Shown: positions 18,334 through 27,665 of the stretch, piece by piece
How positions within the stretch are numbered: position 1 is the stretch's first letter
Layout: every line of letters starts with the position of its first letter
From: Clostridia bacterium
Lineage (GTDB): Bacteria; Bacillota; Clostridia; Acetivibrionales; DSM-2933
Assembly (NCBI GenBank): GCA_026418275.1
Contig: JAOABQ010000070.1
Location: 1 to 64,000 of the forward strand
DNA length: 64,000 nucleotides
Direction: 5' to 3'
Translations under genes and position numbers: made by a program
Notes under the pieces: model-generated
The model's input: the letters and a program-made list of their open reading frames with translations, nothing else
What the model was told of the DNA's origin: nothing
Databases searched by the model: none

Positions 18334-18425
18334 AGATAATAATATAAAGAGTAAATCTTCGATTTGTAAAAGACAAGAAAGCTGGATTTCTCGAAATTTA
18401 CCATATTTACACTTCATTATCTATA
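18334..18425 (+). repeat. Dispersed palindromic repeat family 2, copy 1
   Basis: A 92-bp element starting AGATAAT and ending TTATCTATA, similar in order and orientation to 25576-25678. The ends are imperfect inverted repeats (gtaaat-cttcgattt against aaatttac). Too short to encode protein. It resembles a non-autonomous MITE or a palindromic intergenic repeat. Confidence 0.6.
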
Positions 18426-18464
18426 AAACACTGTTCCGCATCTATAACACACTCTGGTGCCCCA

Positions 18465-18560
18465 TAACATAATTCTTTTCTAGGGTATGCGAGGCACAAA
18501 CAGGGGAAGTGCATTTTTAACACTTTGAAACTAAAAATTTGTTGTGTTAATATGCACTAG
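18465..18560 (-). repeat. Dispersed hairpin repeat family 1, copy 1
   Basis: About 96 bp, nearly identical (about nine of ten positions) to the reverse complement of 32035-32133. It contains its own inverted repeat (AGTGCATTTTTAACAC with GTGTTAATATGCACT). It abuts the stop codon of the M6 protease gene and may serve as its terminator. Confidence 0.75.
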
Positions 18561-18561
18561 T

Positions 18562-21500
18562 TTAATACCGTCCATAATCATCAGATGTTTTGCTGAAATA
18601 CTTCGTAACAATTAAAAGGTCTTCCATATTGATGGCATTATCCTTATTTATGTCGTAGTTCCGGTCATATCTGGAATATTCAAGAGATGAATTATACCAT
18701 TGCAATAATTCCAATATATCCGCAATATTAACTGCATTATCTTGCCCATCCCCACTAGGTAAATCCCCAGCCCACATTAATATGGGTGTACTTTCGGTAC
18801 CCAATTGCAGATCTTCTTTCAAAACTCCGCTCTCGAAAATTCTGCTCAAATAGTTCTGTTTACTTAACCGGAGTGTATATCCCGTTAAACTGGGTTGTAA
18901 ACTGGTGATTTCAAAATATCCGTTTTCATTACACACTGCTGTTCTTCCTGTACCTAGCACTTCAAGGACAAATCCCTTTTTCACCTCAGTTGCGGCGGAT
19001 TGTGTAAACTCAAAATCCGGCCGTACAAATCCTGTAATTTTTATAGTTTTTACCGGTGTTACTGTTGGCGTCGCTGTCGCTGTTGAGGTTGGTGTTGCCG
19101 TCGGAGTCGCTGTTGCTGATGGGATTGGCGTTGCTGTTGGGGTTGGTGTTGCCGTCGGAGTTGCTGTCGCTGTTGGGTTTGGTGTTGCTGTTGGGGTTTG
19201 CGTGGCCGTTGGTGTTGCTGTTGGGGTTGGCGTTGCCGTTGGGGTTGGCGTGGCTGTTGGGGTTGGCGTTGCCATTGGGGTTGGCGTTGCCGTTGGGGTT
19301 GGTGTGGCTGTTGGGGTTGGCGTTGCTGTTGGGGTTGGTGTTGCTGTTACCCCAATTACGTCAAACCCATTTATTTTGTATGATGATGGCTTGTTGGCGG
19401 AGCTTCCCGTTACCGAGCATCCAAAGCTCACCAACCCGCCAGGCGCCAAATTCTTATTCCAGCTTACTCCACTAATCGTATAACGGTTGCCTACTTTGCC
19501 AACGATTTGTGCATCCCATATGGAAGTAATGTTTCCCAAAAAATCAAACTCAAGTTTCCAATCACCAATAAGCGAAGGAGATTGGTTTTTCACCTGAAAA
19601 CTCCCGTCAAAACCTGTCTCCCAGTCTTTAACAACCGAATAGCACACCGAGATATCATTGGGGTTTATCGTAGGTGTAGGAGTCCCAGCCGGGGCATCCC
19701 CAAGCCGTATCCCGTTTAATATATAATTTACGGGTATTACTTTCATATTTCCCGGATTTCCTACAAAACCGAAGGAAACTTTTCTACCGGGTAAAATATC
19801 TTTATTCCACTCCTTGCTCCCTATAACATAGTGGTCGCCTACACGGCTAATTACATATGCATCCCAAACAGGAGACACTGTATAGGGAAAATCAAACTCA
19901 AGTTTCCAGTTAACAACAGGCATTGATCCCATATTGATAATTTCCAAATCGCCATCGAATCCGGTTCCCCAATCATGCTCAATGTTAAAATTCACTGCGT
20001 AATCGATTGGCACCGGTTTTGCATCCTTAAAACCTATCTCTACACTCATTGAGTCAGAAGCAGAGGCGGAGCAATTTACGGATAAATCCGGACTGCTTCC
20101 GTTGTACCAACTGCTTCCCGGTATGGAGTTCATATCAAACAATGTACCTGTTGAGGAAGAATACAAGTGATCTCCTCCATAGGTTTTTTTTGTATCAAGC
20201 TCACTGTATCCCAAATGACCTTGGTTTGCTTCCTCTAAATCTATTTTCTTGTGAAGTTCATTGTTATTATCCGAGATACTCTCATCAATATGCCAAATGG
20301 CAATACCCCCACTTTTACAAAAACTTGAGAGTCCTGCGTCAAACCCTTGAAATTGACGGTTTTCCAAAAGGAAATACTCATTTGGATTCTCGTTTGGGTT
20401 TAATTTTAGAACATTATATTGACCTGTACCAATTGAATTCAACTTAAAACCACCGCTCCAATTTGCATTTTCGGGGGCTATAAAGCCAAGCTTTATTTTG
20501 CTCCAAGGGTCAAGGTGGGTTGGTGAAGATCCTTTATATTGCCCGGATGTGCTTCCCCAAAGACCATACGACATCAAACTGTAAATACCGGTGCCATAAG
20601 AAGTGAAATCATAATCGTACAAATCCGGAAGGCCCAAATCGTGTCCCAGTTCATGACAAAGGGACCCAATTGTCGCCATATGGTCAACATGGATTTCTCC
20701 TTGTTGGGTATAGGAACCGTTTCCAATATAATTGCATAAGTTTTTTCCGTCCAGACTTACACCTTCGGACATACTCCGCATATGTCCCCATATACTTGGT
20801 GTTCCGGACCCATAAGCAGCTTCATAGCCTGCTATCACAGTAACAATATGGAGTTCTGCAGAAGAAATATAACCGTTATTATCCGAATCAAATGAAGAGT
20901 AATCTATAAACGGATCTGCTGCAGTAAGTGCATCCACTACCAACTTTCTATTTGCATCGCCCGTCACATTGCCTGTATTGGGATGTGAATGCGGTAATCT
21001 AATCTTTACAATCCCGTCATTTGAAATACCCTTTGATTCCTCCGCAGGCGTAAACCAAAACATCCCATTGGAGTTTTCCTTATAATAACTGTTCACCGAA
21101 CTTCCCGTATCTCCAAAAACAAGATTATTCCAGCTTGCTTCACTGTAATTTATTGAGATATCCGTAAATTCAACCAAAAGAACAAGTATTTTTTGTGGAA
21201 TCATGGCACTATTTGAATTATACCTTTTTAAAATTGGGTCTGAACGATCTATAGTTTGATCTTTGAATGAAGGAATCTTAAGTTTTCCTTGAAGAATGAA
21301 ATTTATTATATCTTTACCCTGTATAGTAATCTGAGGTTTTTGATGTATCATGTATCTTTTGCTGCCCGCAACTAATTTTCCTGATTCAATTTCTGCATAA
21401 TTCCAAAATCCATCTTCTGCTTTTACAACAATTTCTCCTGTTTCATTTGCTACCCAGTTAAATTTTTCATCTCCGCGTGTGACAGCTTTAAACTTTTCAC

Positions 21501-21627
21501 CTGAAGGTTGTCTTATTACCTGCTCAAAACCGGATGCGGGGAGTGCATTCGCGTTTAAATCGGCCACGGTTAACGTCAAGCAAAATACAAACGCAATAAA
21601 CAACATTCTAAATAATGCTGCTTTCAT
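18562..21627 (-). CDS. Cellulosomal M6 metalloprotease with two CBM2-like modules and X-dockerin
   Basis: 1021 residues. After a signal peptide (1-28) and a propeptide-like region comes an M6 (immune inhibitor A-like) peptidase domain with the zinc motif [11 protein letters not shown] at 325-335 and a nearby calcium-loop-like [12 protein letters not shown] (247-258). Two related beta-sandwich modules follow (about 550-650 and 668-770), with the W..GF.G pattern, 'W.L.F.F' and 'W....I.PG....FG' typical of CBM2-type cellulose-binding modules. A long TPTPTA repeat linker leads to an X-module and type II-like dockerin ending the protein. It should cleave proteins while held on cellulose. Start at the ATG at 21627 (AGGAGG 11 nt upstream); a GTG 4 codons earlier overlaps that site. 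Confidence 0.92.
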   Translation of the reverse strand: MKAALFRMLFIAFVFCLTLTVADLNANALPASGFEQVIRQPSGEKFKAVTRGDEKFNWVANETGEIVVKAEDGFWNYAEIESGKLVAGSKRYMIHQKPQITIQGKDIINFILQGKLKIPSFKDQTIDRSDPILKRYNSNSAMIPQKILVLLVEFTDISINYSEASWNNLVFGDTGSSVNSYYKENSNGMFWFTPAEESKGISNDGIVKIRLPHSHPNTGNVTGDANRKLVVDALTAADPFIDYSSFDSDNNGYISSAELHIVTVIAGYEAAYGSGTPSIWGHMRSMSEGVSLDGKNLCNYIGNGSYTQQGEIHVDHMATIGSLCHELGHDLGLPDLYDYDFTSYGTGIYSLMSYGLWGSTSGQYKGSSPTHLDPWSKIKLGFIAPENANWSGGFKLNSIGTGQYNVLKLNPNENPNEYFLLENRQFQGFDAGLSSFCKSGGIAIWHIDESISDNNNELHKKIDLEEANQGHLGYSELDTKKTYGGDHLYSSSTGTLFDMNSIPGSSWYNGSSPDLSVNCSASASDSMSVEIGFKDAKPVPIDYAVNFNIEHDWGTGFDGDLEIINMGSMPVVNWKLEFDFPYTVSPVWDAYVISRVGDHYVIGSKEWNKDILPGRKVSFGFVGNPGNMKVIPVNYILNGIRLGDAPAGTPTPTINPNDISVCYSVVKDWETGFDGSFQVKNQSPSLIGDWKLEFDFLGNITSIWDAQIVGKVGNRYTISGVSWNKNLAPGGLVSFGCSVTGSSANKPSSYKINGFDVIGVTATPTPTATPTPTATPTPTATPTPMATPTPTATPTPTATPTPTATPTATQTPTATPNPTATATPTATPTPTATPIPSATATPTATPTSTATATPTVTPVKTIKITGFVRPDFEFTQSAATEVKKGFVLEVLGTGRTAVCNENGYFEITSLQPSLTGYTLRLSKQNYLSRIFESGVLKEDLQLGTESTPILMWAGDLPSGDGQDNAVNIADILELLQWYNSSLEYSRYDRNYDINKDNAINMEDLLIVTKYFSKTSDDYGRY
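19060..19350 (-). repeat. Short tandem repeat encoding TPTPTA linker
   Basis: Many near-perfect 18-bp units inside the M6 protease gene encode a long Thr/Pro/Ala linker of about 95 residues between the CBM2-like modules and the X-dockerin. Copy number is likely variable. Confidence 0.75.
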
Positions 21628-21930
21628 CTTTATTAACACCTCCTATTTGTCTAAACATCCAATAATTTATTCAATCCCCCTTTCGCTGTTTTTCCGGTTT
21701 CAATTTTACATGATACCCTGCATAAATAAAATTTTATAAAAAAACGTTCCCAAATAATATCTACGATATTGGCATTTATTATCTAATATTGGCAAAATGC
21801 ATTATAGAAGAAATTTTGGAGACCTTTAACACTCATTTACAAACGTTCTTTGAAGAAATTAAAAAGAGTATCCCGTCTCAATGATGGAACACCCTTTTTC
21901 TGTTATGCAGCTAATCGTAACCTTGTTAAA
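21628..21930. other. Leader of the M6 protease gene and end of the Rrf2 gene
   Basis: About 300 bp without a gene. It contains the third copy of the shared upstream element (21765-21796). Around 21856-21906 an imperfect hairpin sequence (gagtatcccgtctcaa...ggaacacccttttt) lies just past the stop of the Rrf2 gene and may end its transcript. Confidence 0.45.
21765..21796 (-). promoter_or_regulatory. Shared upstream element, copy C
   Basis: The plus strand reads TTGGCATTTATTATCTAATA then TTGGC, matching about 20 of 25 positions in the 3' part of the element at 4870-4912. It lies about 140 bp before the M6 protease start. Likely role: binding site of a regulator common to some cellulosomal genes. 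Confidence 0.45.
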
Positions 21931-22377
21931 TTATATATAATATGTAAACGAATCTTTATTATTATTTTTCCTATAATGCTCTACAAGTTCCTCCAGTGTT
22001 AATGAATCTGCGAGTTGGTTGATACTTTGATTTAACCTGTCCCACACTAACGTTTTGATAGTATTCTCCAACCGATTCTTTCCCTCTACTGTTTCTGCAA
22101 CGGAATCCACAATTTCAAGGTTTCCTTCCATTACCCTCAAAATCCGGCCAACAGTGATTTCTGAAGGATGCGTGCTTAAAATATAACCGCCTTGGGCCCC
22201 TTTTATGCTTCGGACCAAACCAGCTTTTCTAAGAATGGAAAAAACTTGTTCCAGATAGTTTTCAGATATTCCTTGTCTTTCCGACACATTTTTGATTGAT
22301 ATATGTTCACCGGCACAATGAATCGCCATATCCACCATCGCCCTTAGACCATATCTACCCTTTGTAGATATTTTCAT
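21931..22377 (-). CDS. Rrf2 family transcriptional regulator
   Basis: 148 residues. The start MKISTKGRYGLRAMVDMAIH is characteristic of the family. A winged helix-turn-helix follows (ISIKNVSERQGISENYLEQV, then GLVRSIKGAQGGYIL). Many Rrf2 proteins (IscR, NsrR) hold an iron-sulfur cluster through three Cys in the segment after 'EG..E'; here that segment has no Cys, so this is a cluster-free member like the cysteine-metabolism regulator CymR. Targets are unknown; the neighbours are not sulfur genes. Start ATG at 22377 has GGGGTG 5 nt upstream; an ATG 8 codons earlier is less likely. Confidence 0.85.
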   Translation of the reverse strand: MKISTKGRYGLRAMVDMAIHCAGEHISIKNVSERQGISENYLEQVFSILRKAGLVRSIKGAQGGYILSTHPSEITVGRILRVMEGNLEIVDSVAETVEGKNRLENTIKTLVWDRLNQSINQLADSLTLEELVEHYRKNNNKDSFTYYI

Positions 22378-22570
22378 TTTTTCACCCCAAAATTCCAGCA
22401 TTCCTAATACGTATATATTCTTGTGTTCTAAAAGGACTTTTCAAACCCCAGCATAAATTATGTTTGAATTATAATACTCAAATATTATTGATTTGATCTC
22501 TACTCATTTTGTAAAAAGTATACTATAAGTCCATCACCATTAGCAAAATTTTAGTATTTTTCCCCTGATA

Positions 22571-23590
22571 TTATACTTTCTCGATATATATTCGGGATAT
22601 TCCCTCCCAGGTTTCTTCCGGTGATAATACTTTGAATCCGGTAGTTTCATCGGGTAACTTTATATTGGGTGCATTGACTACCCATGTTTGAGGTTCCGGA
22701 CACACAAAGCCCTGACTGCCAGTATCATTCCAGATCATCCAATGCTTATATTCCTTACTAACTTCATAAACCAACTTGAGTCCTTTAGACTCGTCCATTA
22801 AAATAGCTCCGTTAAACTTCTTACCGTTCATATCGATGGCTCTTGCCGTATAATGGTCAAGCATGGGCTTTCCAACGGGCTTTATCCCTTCACCTCGATA
22901 TTGCGTTTCCTCTTGATCCAGTGGAATCAGTTTTCCTGTAGGCATTGATTTTTCATTTAGTTCCCACTTTTCTCCCACCGAAACAATAAGCCGCACATCC
23001 TGCCCACTGCTTTCGGGATGAAATGGAACGTTGAAGGCGGTATGAAAACCTAATCCCATAGGCATTGCACGTTCACTTTGATTGGTTATGAAGATCTTTT
23101 GCATTAATCCTTCACTTGATAATATGTATTGAATTTTAAACTCAAACTCATGGGGGAAATGTGCAAAGAACTCTGTATTTTTATCCGCATTTGTTGTGAC
23201 CTCAACTTCTGCAGTATCCCCGTCTGCTGCCATTTTGGTTACTTCCCAAGGACGGTGCCTTAAAAAGCCGTGAATATGATTTTCCTTGCTGGAATCATTA
23301 ATCGGAAAATGATAAGTCGCTTCTCCTACTTTAAAAGTTCCTGCTTCTATTCTGTTTGGAGGAAAAAGGACGGGAATGCCATATACATGGGGCCTGGCCT
23401 TAAATGCTTCCACATTGGGAAGTGTTCGAAGCAAATTTAAATTTTGCTTCATATCTTTTAGTTCAATAAGATTTGCTCCCAGTTGAGGCACAATAAATGC
23501 TTCATATCCCCCCGCACAAAACCGTATCCCGTCAAGTCCTTCCCATGAATCCTTCCACACCCTCGCACTCCGACAATTGCACTCTCCCAT
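22571..23590 (-). CDS. Aldose 1-epimerase (galactose mutarotase-like)
   Basis: 339 residues. The family fold is recognisable by the order of motifs: RIEAGTFKVGEATYHFPIND, then NHIHGFLR (first His), GLGFHTAFNVPF (second His) and FVCPEPQTW (catalytic Glu). These enzymes interconvert alpha and beta anomers of free or phosphorylated hexoses, useful to an organism importing cellodextrins. The exact sugar cannot be told. No signal peptide; cytosolic. Start ATG has a GGAG at a suitable distance. A standalone gene with a strong terminator-like hairpin upstream (23701-23737) that separates it from the spore-coat-like pair. Confidence 0.85.
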   Translation of the reverse strand: MGECNCRSARVWKDSWEGLDGIRFCAGGYEAFIVPQLGANLIELKDMKQNLNLLRTLPNVEAFKARPHVYGIPVLFPPNRIEAGTFKVGEATYHFPINDSSKENHIHGFLRHRPWEVTKMAADGDTAEVEVTTNADKNTEFFAHFPHEFEFKIQYILSSEGLMQKIFITNQSERAMPMGLGFHTAFNVPFHPESSGQDVRLIVSVGEKWELNEKSMPTGKLIPLDQEETQYRGEGIKPVGKPMLDHYTARAIDMNGKKFNGAILMDESKGLKLVYEVSKEYKHWMIWNDTGSQGFVCPEPQTWVVNAPNIKLPDETTGFKVLSPEETWEGISRIYIEKV

Positions 23591-23700
23591 AACATCATCT
23601 CCATTTAAAATTATAATTCAATGTGTTTATAACATACTTCTTATAAAACATCAATAAATTTTCCAAAATCAAATGATCTTTTTTAAGCTTTTATGAAAAA

Positions 23701-23737
23701 AATTAAACCCTCTCAAATAACTTGAGAGGGTTTAATT
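23701..23737. terminator. Intrinsic terminator of the spore-coat-like gene pair
   Basis: A perfect 16-bp inverted repeat (23701-23716 with 23722-23737) with a 5-nt loop, flanked by A/T runs. It lies immediately after the stop of the gene ending at 23741. Confidence 0.9.
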
Positions 23738-23740
23738 CAA

Positions 23741-24046
23741 CTATTGCGCTGTTGATACTACCGCTTCAGATGTCTGTAGAGCTGTCTGAAGTTGTTTCAC
23801 AGGTGTATCATAAAAATTAACCCATCCTTTTTTTACAGAAAGCCCCATTAACGCTTCATGTGCGAGTACACTTTGTGTAAGATATTCACCAAAAAGTCTT
23901 CTCACTTCAGGAGTGGTCGCTCCAAGAGTAGCTATAAGGTAAGAACTTGCAGCTGCGGCTGCTGAAGCCATTGCACTAAAAGCTAAGGTTTCATCCGCTG
24001 ATTTATCTGCTACACTGCCAAAAATATTTCCCATCAGTGATCCCAT
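23741..24046 (-). CDS. CotF-like spore coat protein
   Basis: 101 residues, almost all helical. The pattern 'AAAASSYLIATLGATTPEVRRLFGEYL...AHEALMGLSVKKGW' (given in part) matches the CotF family: a long helix, then 'lR..F.e.l......H..L..l...KGWv'. Such proteins coat endospores and are made in the mother cell. GGAGG lies 7 nt upstream. The ATG overlaps the preceding gene's TAA as TAATG, so the pair is translationally coupled. The call rests on pattern only. Confidence 0.65.
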   Translation of the reverse strand: MGSLMGNIFGSVADKSADETLAFSAMASAAAAASSYLIATLGATTPEVRRLFGEYLTQSVLAHEALMGLSVKKGWVNFYDTPVKQLQTALQTSEAVVSTAQ

Positions 24047-24270
24047 TACTGCACCTCCTCTGCTGCTGTTGTAGTAATATTGTTTTCATTTATAAATTGC
24101 TGCAGTCCTTTAATTCTTCCCTCGGCAGCAGTTAGTCCTGACTGGGCAAGGTTTTTAAGTTGATCGTCAGTAATCATGTTGATACTTGCTTTTGCTACGG
24201 CAAGGCCGTTAGTTTCCATCTGAAGAAGTTTACTTAAGGATAATACTTCACCTGATGTTAATTGTCTCAT
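24046..24270 (-). CDS. Small CotF-related spore coat-like protein
   Basis: 74 residues. 'LTSGEVLSLSKLLQMETNGL' followed by 'MITDDQLKNL' and 'GRIKGLQQFI' matches the short helical-hairpin spore-coat-like proteins common in sporulating Clostridia, in which a membrane or metal function has also been suggested. GGAGG precedes the ATG at good spacing. It overlaps the next CotF-like gene by one base; similar two-gene pairs are common in clostridial genomes. Expected to be sporulation-controlled, though I could not identify a SigE or SigK promoter. Confidence 0.65.
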   Translation of the reverse strand: MRQLTSGEVLSLSKLLQMETNGLAVAKASINMITDDQLKNLAQSGLTAAEGRIKGLQQFINENNITTTAAEEVQ

Positions 24271-24396
24271 AACATTACCTCCATATTAATTTTTTCATAA
24301 GTAGTTTATCCATTAAGCCAATTATTATGAGTTGAAAAATAATCAAAATAATCTTTTTTTATTTAATGATGCTTTTCTTTTATCACCCAACCGTCA

Positions 24397-25506
24397 TTAT
24401 CTTGTCCATATAGGTGCTGTCAAAGCAGTTTTACCACTCCCCAATGTTACTTTAACAAAATAGTAATTATATCTCAGAGGATGAGTAAATTTCCAATCAA
24501 CTTTGTTTGATTCAAACTTTCTTGAATCAACTACAAGGCCACGTTCTGAAATAATATCGACTTTTGAGATTCTATCTTCCGGATCCGGATCTTCAATGAT
24601 AATATCAAAATTCAAAGTAGGAGGTTGGGATAAAGTTGCCCCCATGATACAGTCATTAATTTTGTAGGTTATCTTTAAGTTTTTGTCTTCGGTAGCATAA
24701 ACTCTTTTATTTCTTATGGCATCAAAAATACTCTCCCGGGTTAAGCTTGGCGCAAGTACAACCGTCCGCGTTTCCATGGCAGAAATCCAGTCGGCTTTAT
24801 GATTATCCTGGTTGTTGGCGGGTGCTACATGCCATCCTTTATCCAGTGCTTTTGTGTAATACTCGTAATATCTTTTATAATCCCTGCTTTCATCTAAAGG
24901 CCCATATCCATTTCCAACCTCAATCAACTCAATGATATCATCCATTTCCTTGCTATATCTGCCAAAGTCATCAAAAACATTGCTGTTTGTCCATCCCGGA
25001 TGGTTGAATTGCGCAATTGCCCCTATCATTTTATCCAGCCGTTCATATACCTTTCCAAGGTCTGTATATCCTTCAGGAATGTATGATTTGGTATTCATGA
25101 CATTCATATGCCCCCAGCTTCCCACTGTGCCTTTAGGCGTTATTTCATACCCCGCCAGGGCAACAAATACACCGTCTTTATTGTAATAGTCAGCCGCAAT
25201 TCTTGTATTGAGCCACTCCCAAATGTTTAAGTGTGGGCCATGATCGGTTACTGCAAGAAAATCCCCTTTGGCAATATCCCGGGCATGACTAAATGCCTGG
25301 GAGGGTGTACCCGTACCATCCGAATAAGATGTATGGCTGTGGAAGCAGCCAAAATAAAAGTTATAGTTTCTCTCCTTTACCGGAGCCAATACAGCATCAG
25401 AAACATATGCAAAAGATTCAGGTGCATTTTTTGATGCAAGAAAAATTATTATTAAAGAAAGTACTGCTAAAATAAAAAATACCTTTTTCTGTATTTTCCT
25501 TTTCAC
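24397..25506 (-). CDS. PHP-domain phosphoesterase, membrane-anchored or secreted
   Basis: 369 residues. An N-terminal hydrophobic helix (KVFFILAVLSLIIIF) acts as signal or anchor. The PHP domain shows its metal motifs: FGCFHSHTSYSDG (H-x-H and D), FLAVTDHGP, and later FNHPGW and NNQDNH. A beta-rich C-terminal domain follows. PHP proteins hydrolyse phosphoesters using a trinuclear metal site; extracytoplasmic CehA/McbA-type members are poorly characterised. GTG at 25506 is chosen because AAGGAG lies 9 nt upstream; that site lies over an ATG six codons earlier. The open frame extends further upstream only through repeat sequence (25576-25678). Confidence 0.8.
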   Translation of the reverse strand: MKRKIQKKVFFILAVLSLIIIFLASKNAPESFAYVSDAVLAPVKERNYNFYFGCFHSHTSYSDGTGTPSQAFSHARDIAKGDFLAVTDHGPHLNIWEWLNTRIAADYYNKDGVFVALAGYEITPKGTVGSWGHMNVMNTKSYIPEGYTDLGKVYERLDKMIGAIAQFNHPGWTNSNVFDDFGRYSKEMDDIIELIEVGNGYGPLDESRDYKRYYEYYTKALDKGWHVAPANNQDNHKADWISAMETRTVVLAPSLTRESIFDAIRNKRVYATEDKNLKITYKINDCIMGATLSQPPTLNFDIIIEDPDPEDRISKVDIISERGLVVDSRKFESNKVDWKFTHPLRYNYYFVKVTLGSGKTALTAPIWTR

Positions 25507-25575
25507 GCTGTCCAACTCCTTCATTTTAATATTTGAGTCTTTAATAAAATTTATTAAGTCAAATAATGTAATTCT

Positions 25576-25678
25576 TATAGATAACGAACTGTAAAAGTAA
25601 AATTTCGATTTCTGACACCTAAGTAAACCAGGTATTTCATCTCTCAAATTTTACTATGTTTACACTTCGTTATCTATA
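25576..25678 (+). repeat. Dispersed palindromic repeat family 2, copy 2
   Basis: A 103-bp element with inverted ends of about 30 bp: TATAGATAACGAACTGTAAA at the left pairs with TTTACACTTCGTTATCTATA at the right with few mismatches. Same orientation and organisation as 18334-18425. No internal coding. Looks like a MITE-type or palindromic intergenic element. Confidence 0.7.
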
Positions 25679-25711
25679 GAATGCTTTATTGAAAATATTT
25701 TTTATCGGAGT

Positions 25712-25748
25712 CAAAAAAAGATAGAAAGCTTTTTAACCCGCTTTCTAC
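25712..25748 (-). terminator. Intrinsic terminator of the amidase gene
   Basis: The 8-bp stem TAGAAAGC/GCTTTCTA (25722-25729 with 25740-25747) is followed on the minus strand by TCTTTTTTT. It lies about 120 bp past the amidase stop. Confidence 0.75.
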
Positions 25749-25870
25749 CTTAATGATACCATTTATGGGAACCCCAATAAAAGTCCATATTGAATTATTA
25801 AAAAATGCAAGCACAATAAATCTCTGGCAAGGATCTATTGTTTATCTTTAAACCTTTTAAACGGCTTCAT

Positions 25871-26686
25871 TTATTTTTCTATCAGCCATTGATCACTTGC
25901 AACCTTTTGTGCTCCCATCTCTTGAAGGGCTTTTAATACCGCGTTAGACAATGCTGATGCTGCTTTTTGTCTAAACTCAGACCTGGCAAGCCTTTCCCGG
26001 TCCAATGCGTTGGAAATATAAGCTATTTCCGCAATAACAGCCGGCATCTTGGTCCGATGCAATACGGCCAGGTTTGGCCTTGAGATAATTCCGTTATCAT
26101 AAGTTTTCAACGTTTCAACCAACTCTTCCTGAACAATTTTGGCAAGCCGCTTCCCATTCATTTCACCGTCTTCATCTGATGCTGCAGGGTAATATAAAGT
26201 TTCTGTCCCTTTATAATCCGGTGTATCCGGCATCTTATTATTATGAATACTGATAAACAGTGTTGCATCCAAATCATTTGCAATCTTCGCCCTTGTCCGC
26301 AGCCCAACCTCCACATCTTCGGTCCTTGTATAAGAAACTTTGATTCCCTCTTTCTTTAGTAAAGCTCCCAACTTTAATGAAATATCAAGATTAACATCTT
26401 TTTCAAGCATTTTTCCAAAATAGGTTCCCCATTCTTCACCACCATGCCCCGGATCAATCACAATTAAAGGCTCCCTGGGCTTTGGAACCGGAGTTTCCTG
26501 TAGCTCTACTTTTTTTTCGTCCTCCAAAAGATTATGGTCCGTTAAATAACCTGTAACGGTTTCGGTATCCATTGTATAGTGCCCGATTGTTACAGAGGAA
26601 AGTAAAATTAAAAGAAGGAATATAAATAAAAACACGCGTACCTTTTTTAATTTGAAATAACGCGGAAAATTGATAAATTTCTTCAT
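25871..26686 (-). CDS. N-acetylmuramoyl-L-alanine amidase (Amidase_3), membrane-anchored
   Basis: 271 residues. An N-terminal transmembrane helix (VFLFIFLLLILLSSV) is followed by an Amidase_3 domain: VIDPGHGGEEWGTYFG (zinc His), the second ligand Glu in 'GKMLEKDVNLDIS', and ISIHNN (third His); a late 'AVIAEIAYISN' holds the catalytic Glu. It cleaves the amide between muramic acid and the peptide in peptidoglycan, with roles in cell separation, or in spore cortex formation for CwlD-like members. ATG at 26686 has GGTGG 5 nt upstream; a TTG four codons earlier overlaps it. Confidence 0.88.
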   Translation of the reverse strand: MKKFINFPRYFKLKKVRVFLFIFLLLILLSSVTIGHYTMDTETVTGYLTDHNLLEDEKKVELQETPVPKPREPLIVIDPGHGGEEWGTYFGKMLEKDVNLDISLKLGALLKKEGIKVSYTRTEDVEVGLRTRAKIANDLDATLFISIHNNKMPDTPDYKGTETLYYPAASDEDGEMNGKRLAKIVQEELVETLKTYDNGIISRPNLAVLHRTKMPAVIAEIAYISNALDRERLARSEFRQKAASALSNAVLKALQEMGAQKVASDQWLIEK

Positions 26687-26873
26687 AAAATCCACCAATC
26701 CAATAAGATATTCATGGGTACATTTTTAGAGAGTTTACATAATTCCATACCCATTATCTTATATCCGCTTTGATTTATCCAGATGAATTAATTGGTATTA
26801 AGGAGTATTAAAGTACCTCCTCTGTATCTTCATACACATTTTAAGGTATAGTAACATCTTTTTATGAGTTTTA

Positions 26874-27665
26874 TTAAGTAATCATTCGTTTTTTCAACCC
26901 TCTGACCGCCAAAAAGCCTGTAACTGCAATAAAAACAACGCAATACAGCAAATCATACAGCCAGATCATACTAAAGCCTCCTTCATAACAAAAAGCCCTG
27001 GCCATTCTTACCACGTGGGTTAGTGGAAGGATTTCAGCAATATAAAGCAATGCTTTCGGAAGGTTTTCCAAAGGAAATACGACACCCGAGAAGAAAAACA
27101 TTGGTGATAAAAGTCCTGTAAAGTAAAAGTTAAAATGGTTGATATTTTTTACAAAGGAAGTTATAAGCATAGACAAGGTACCAAACATGACCCCTGTAAT
27201 AAACCCAACCACGGTGGTAAGAAGACTTAAGGGATAGCTGATGATTCCTGCTGCCCATATCACCACAAGTACTGCAAAGGAAAAGAAAAATCCCTTTGAA
27301 CCTGCAAAAAATATTTCTCCCACAATCAAGCTGTTTGGAGATATGGGTGATCCTAACATCCCATCGTAAACCTTGTCGTATTCAAGCCTTATAAAGGTAC
27401 CGTAAGTACACTCAAAAGAGGCTGAAAACATGGCACTGGTCACAATCAGTCCACTTGCTAAAAATAGTATATAACTCATGGTGCCCATGTTTTGAATATA
27501 CCCACCAATCCCAATTCCAAGCCCGGCAAGGAAAATCAGAGGTTCAAAAAAGGGAGGAAAGGCATTGCTTAAAAAATTGGATGTATATACCCGTACGTGC
27601 CTGTACCACACACTGATAATCCTTTGAAACAAAGAAGGCACCTTGTATTTTTCATTGTTGCTCAT
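26874..27665 (-). CDS. ABC-2 type transporter permease (NodJ/DrrB-like)
   Basis: 263 residues with six hydrophobic segments. The conserved ABC-2 regions are visible: ARAFCYEG near the C-terminus, 'SPMFFFSGVVFPLENLPKAL' and 'ECTYGTFIRLEYDKVYDGML', which is very like NodJ. It is the membrane part of an exporter with the overlapping ATPase (14-bp overlap). NodIJ-type systems export lipo-oligosaccharides or drugs; the substrate here is unknown. No close resistance or biosynthesis gene is adjacent. Confidence 0.85.
   Translation of the reverse strand: MSNNEKYKVPSLFQRIISVWYRHVRVYTSNFLSNAFPPFFEPLIFLAGLGIGIGGYIQNMGTMSYILFLASGLIVTSAMFSASFECTYGTFIRLEYDKVYDGMLGSPISPNSLIVGEIFFAGSKGFFFSFAVLVVIWAAGIISYPLSLLTTVVGFITGVMFGTLSMLITSFVKNINHFNFYFTGLLSPMFFFSGVVFPLENLPKALLYIAEILPLTHVVRMARAFCYEGGFSMIWLYDLLYCVVFIAVTGFLAVRGLKKRMIT

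Larger units (their letters stand above)
17736..18561. other. Intergenic region between sigI and the M6 protease gene
   Basis: About 830 bp of AT-rich sequence without a visible gene. Its left half (17740-18330) shows nothing I can assign beyond possible upstream promoters for sigI. Its right half holds one copy each of two dispersed repeat families (18334-18425 and 18465-18560), the second of which abuts the protease stop codon. Confidence 0.6.

Noticed and set aside
18905-19483. Plus-strand 192-codon frame in the M6 protease gene
   Set aside because: Antisense of the TPTPTA linker and of the CBM2-like module; composition is fully explained by the repeat.
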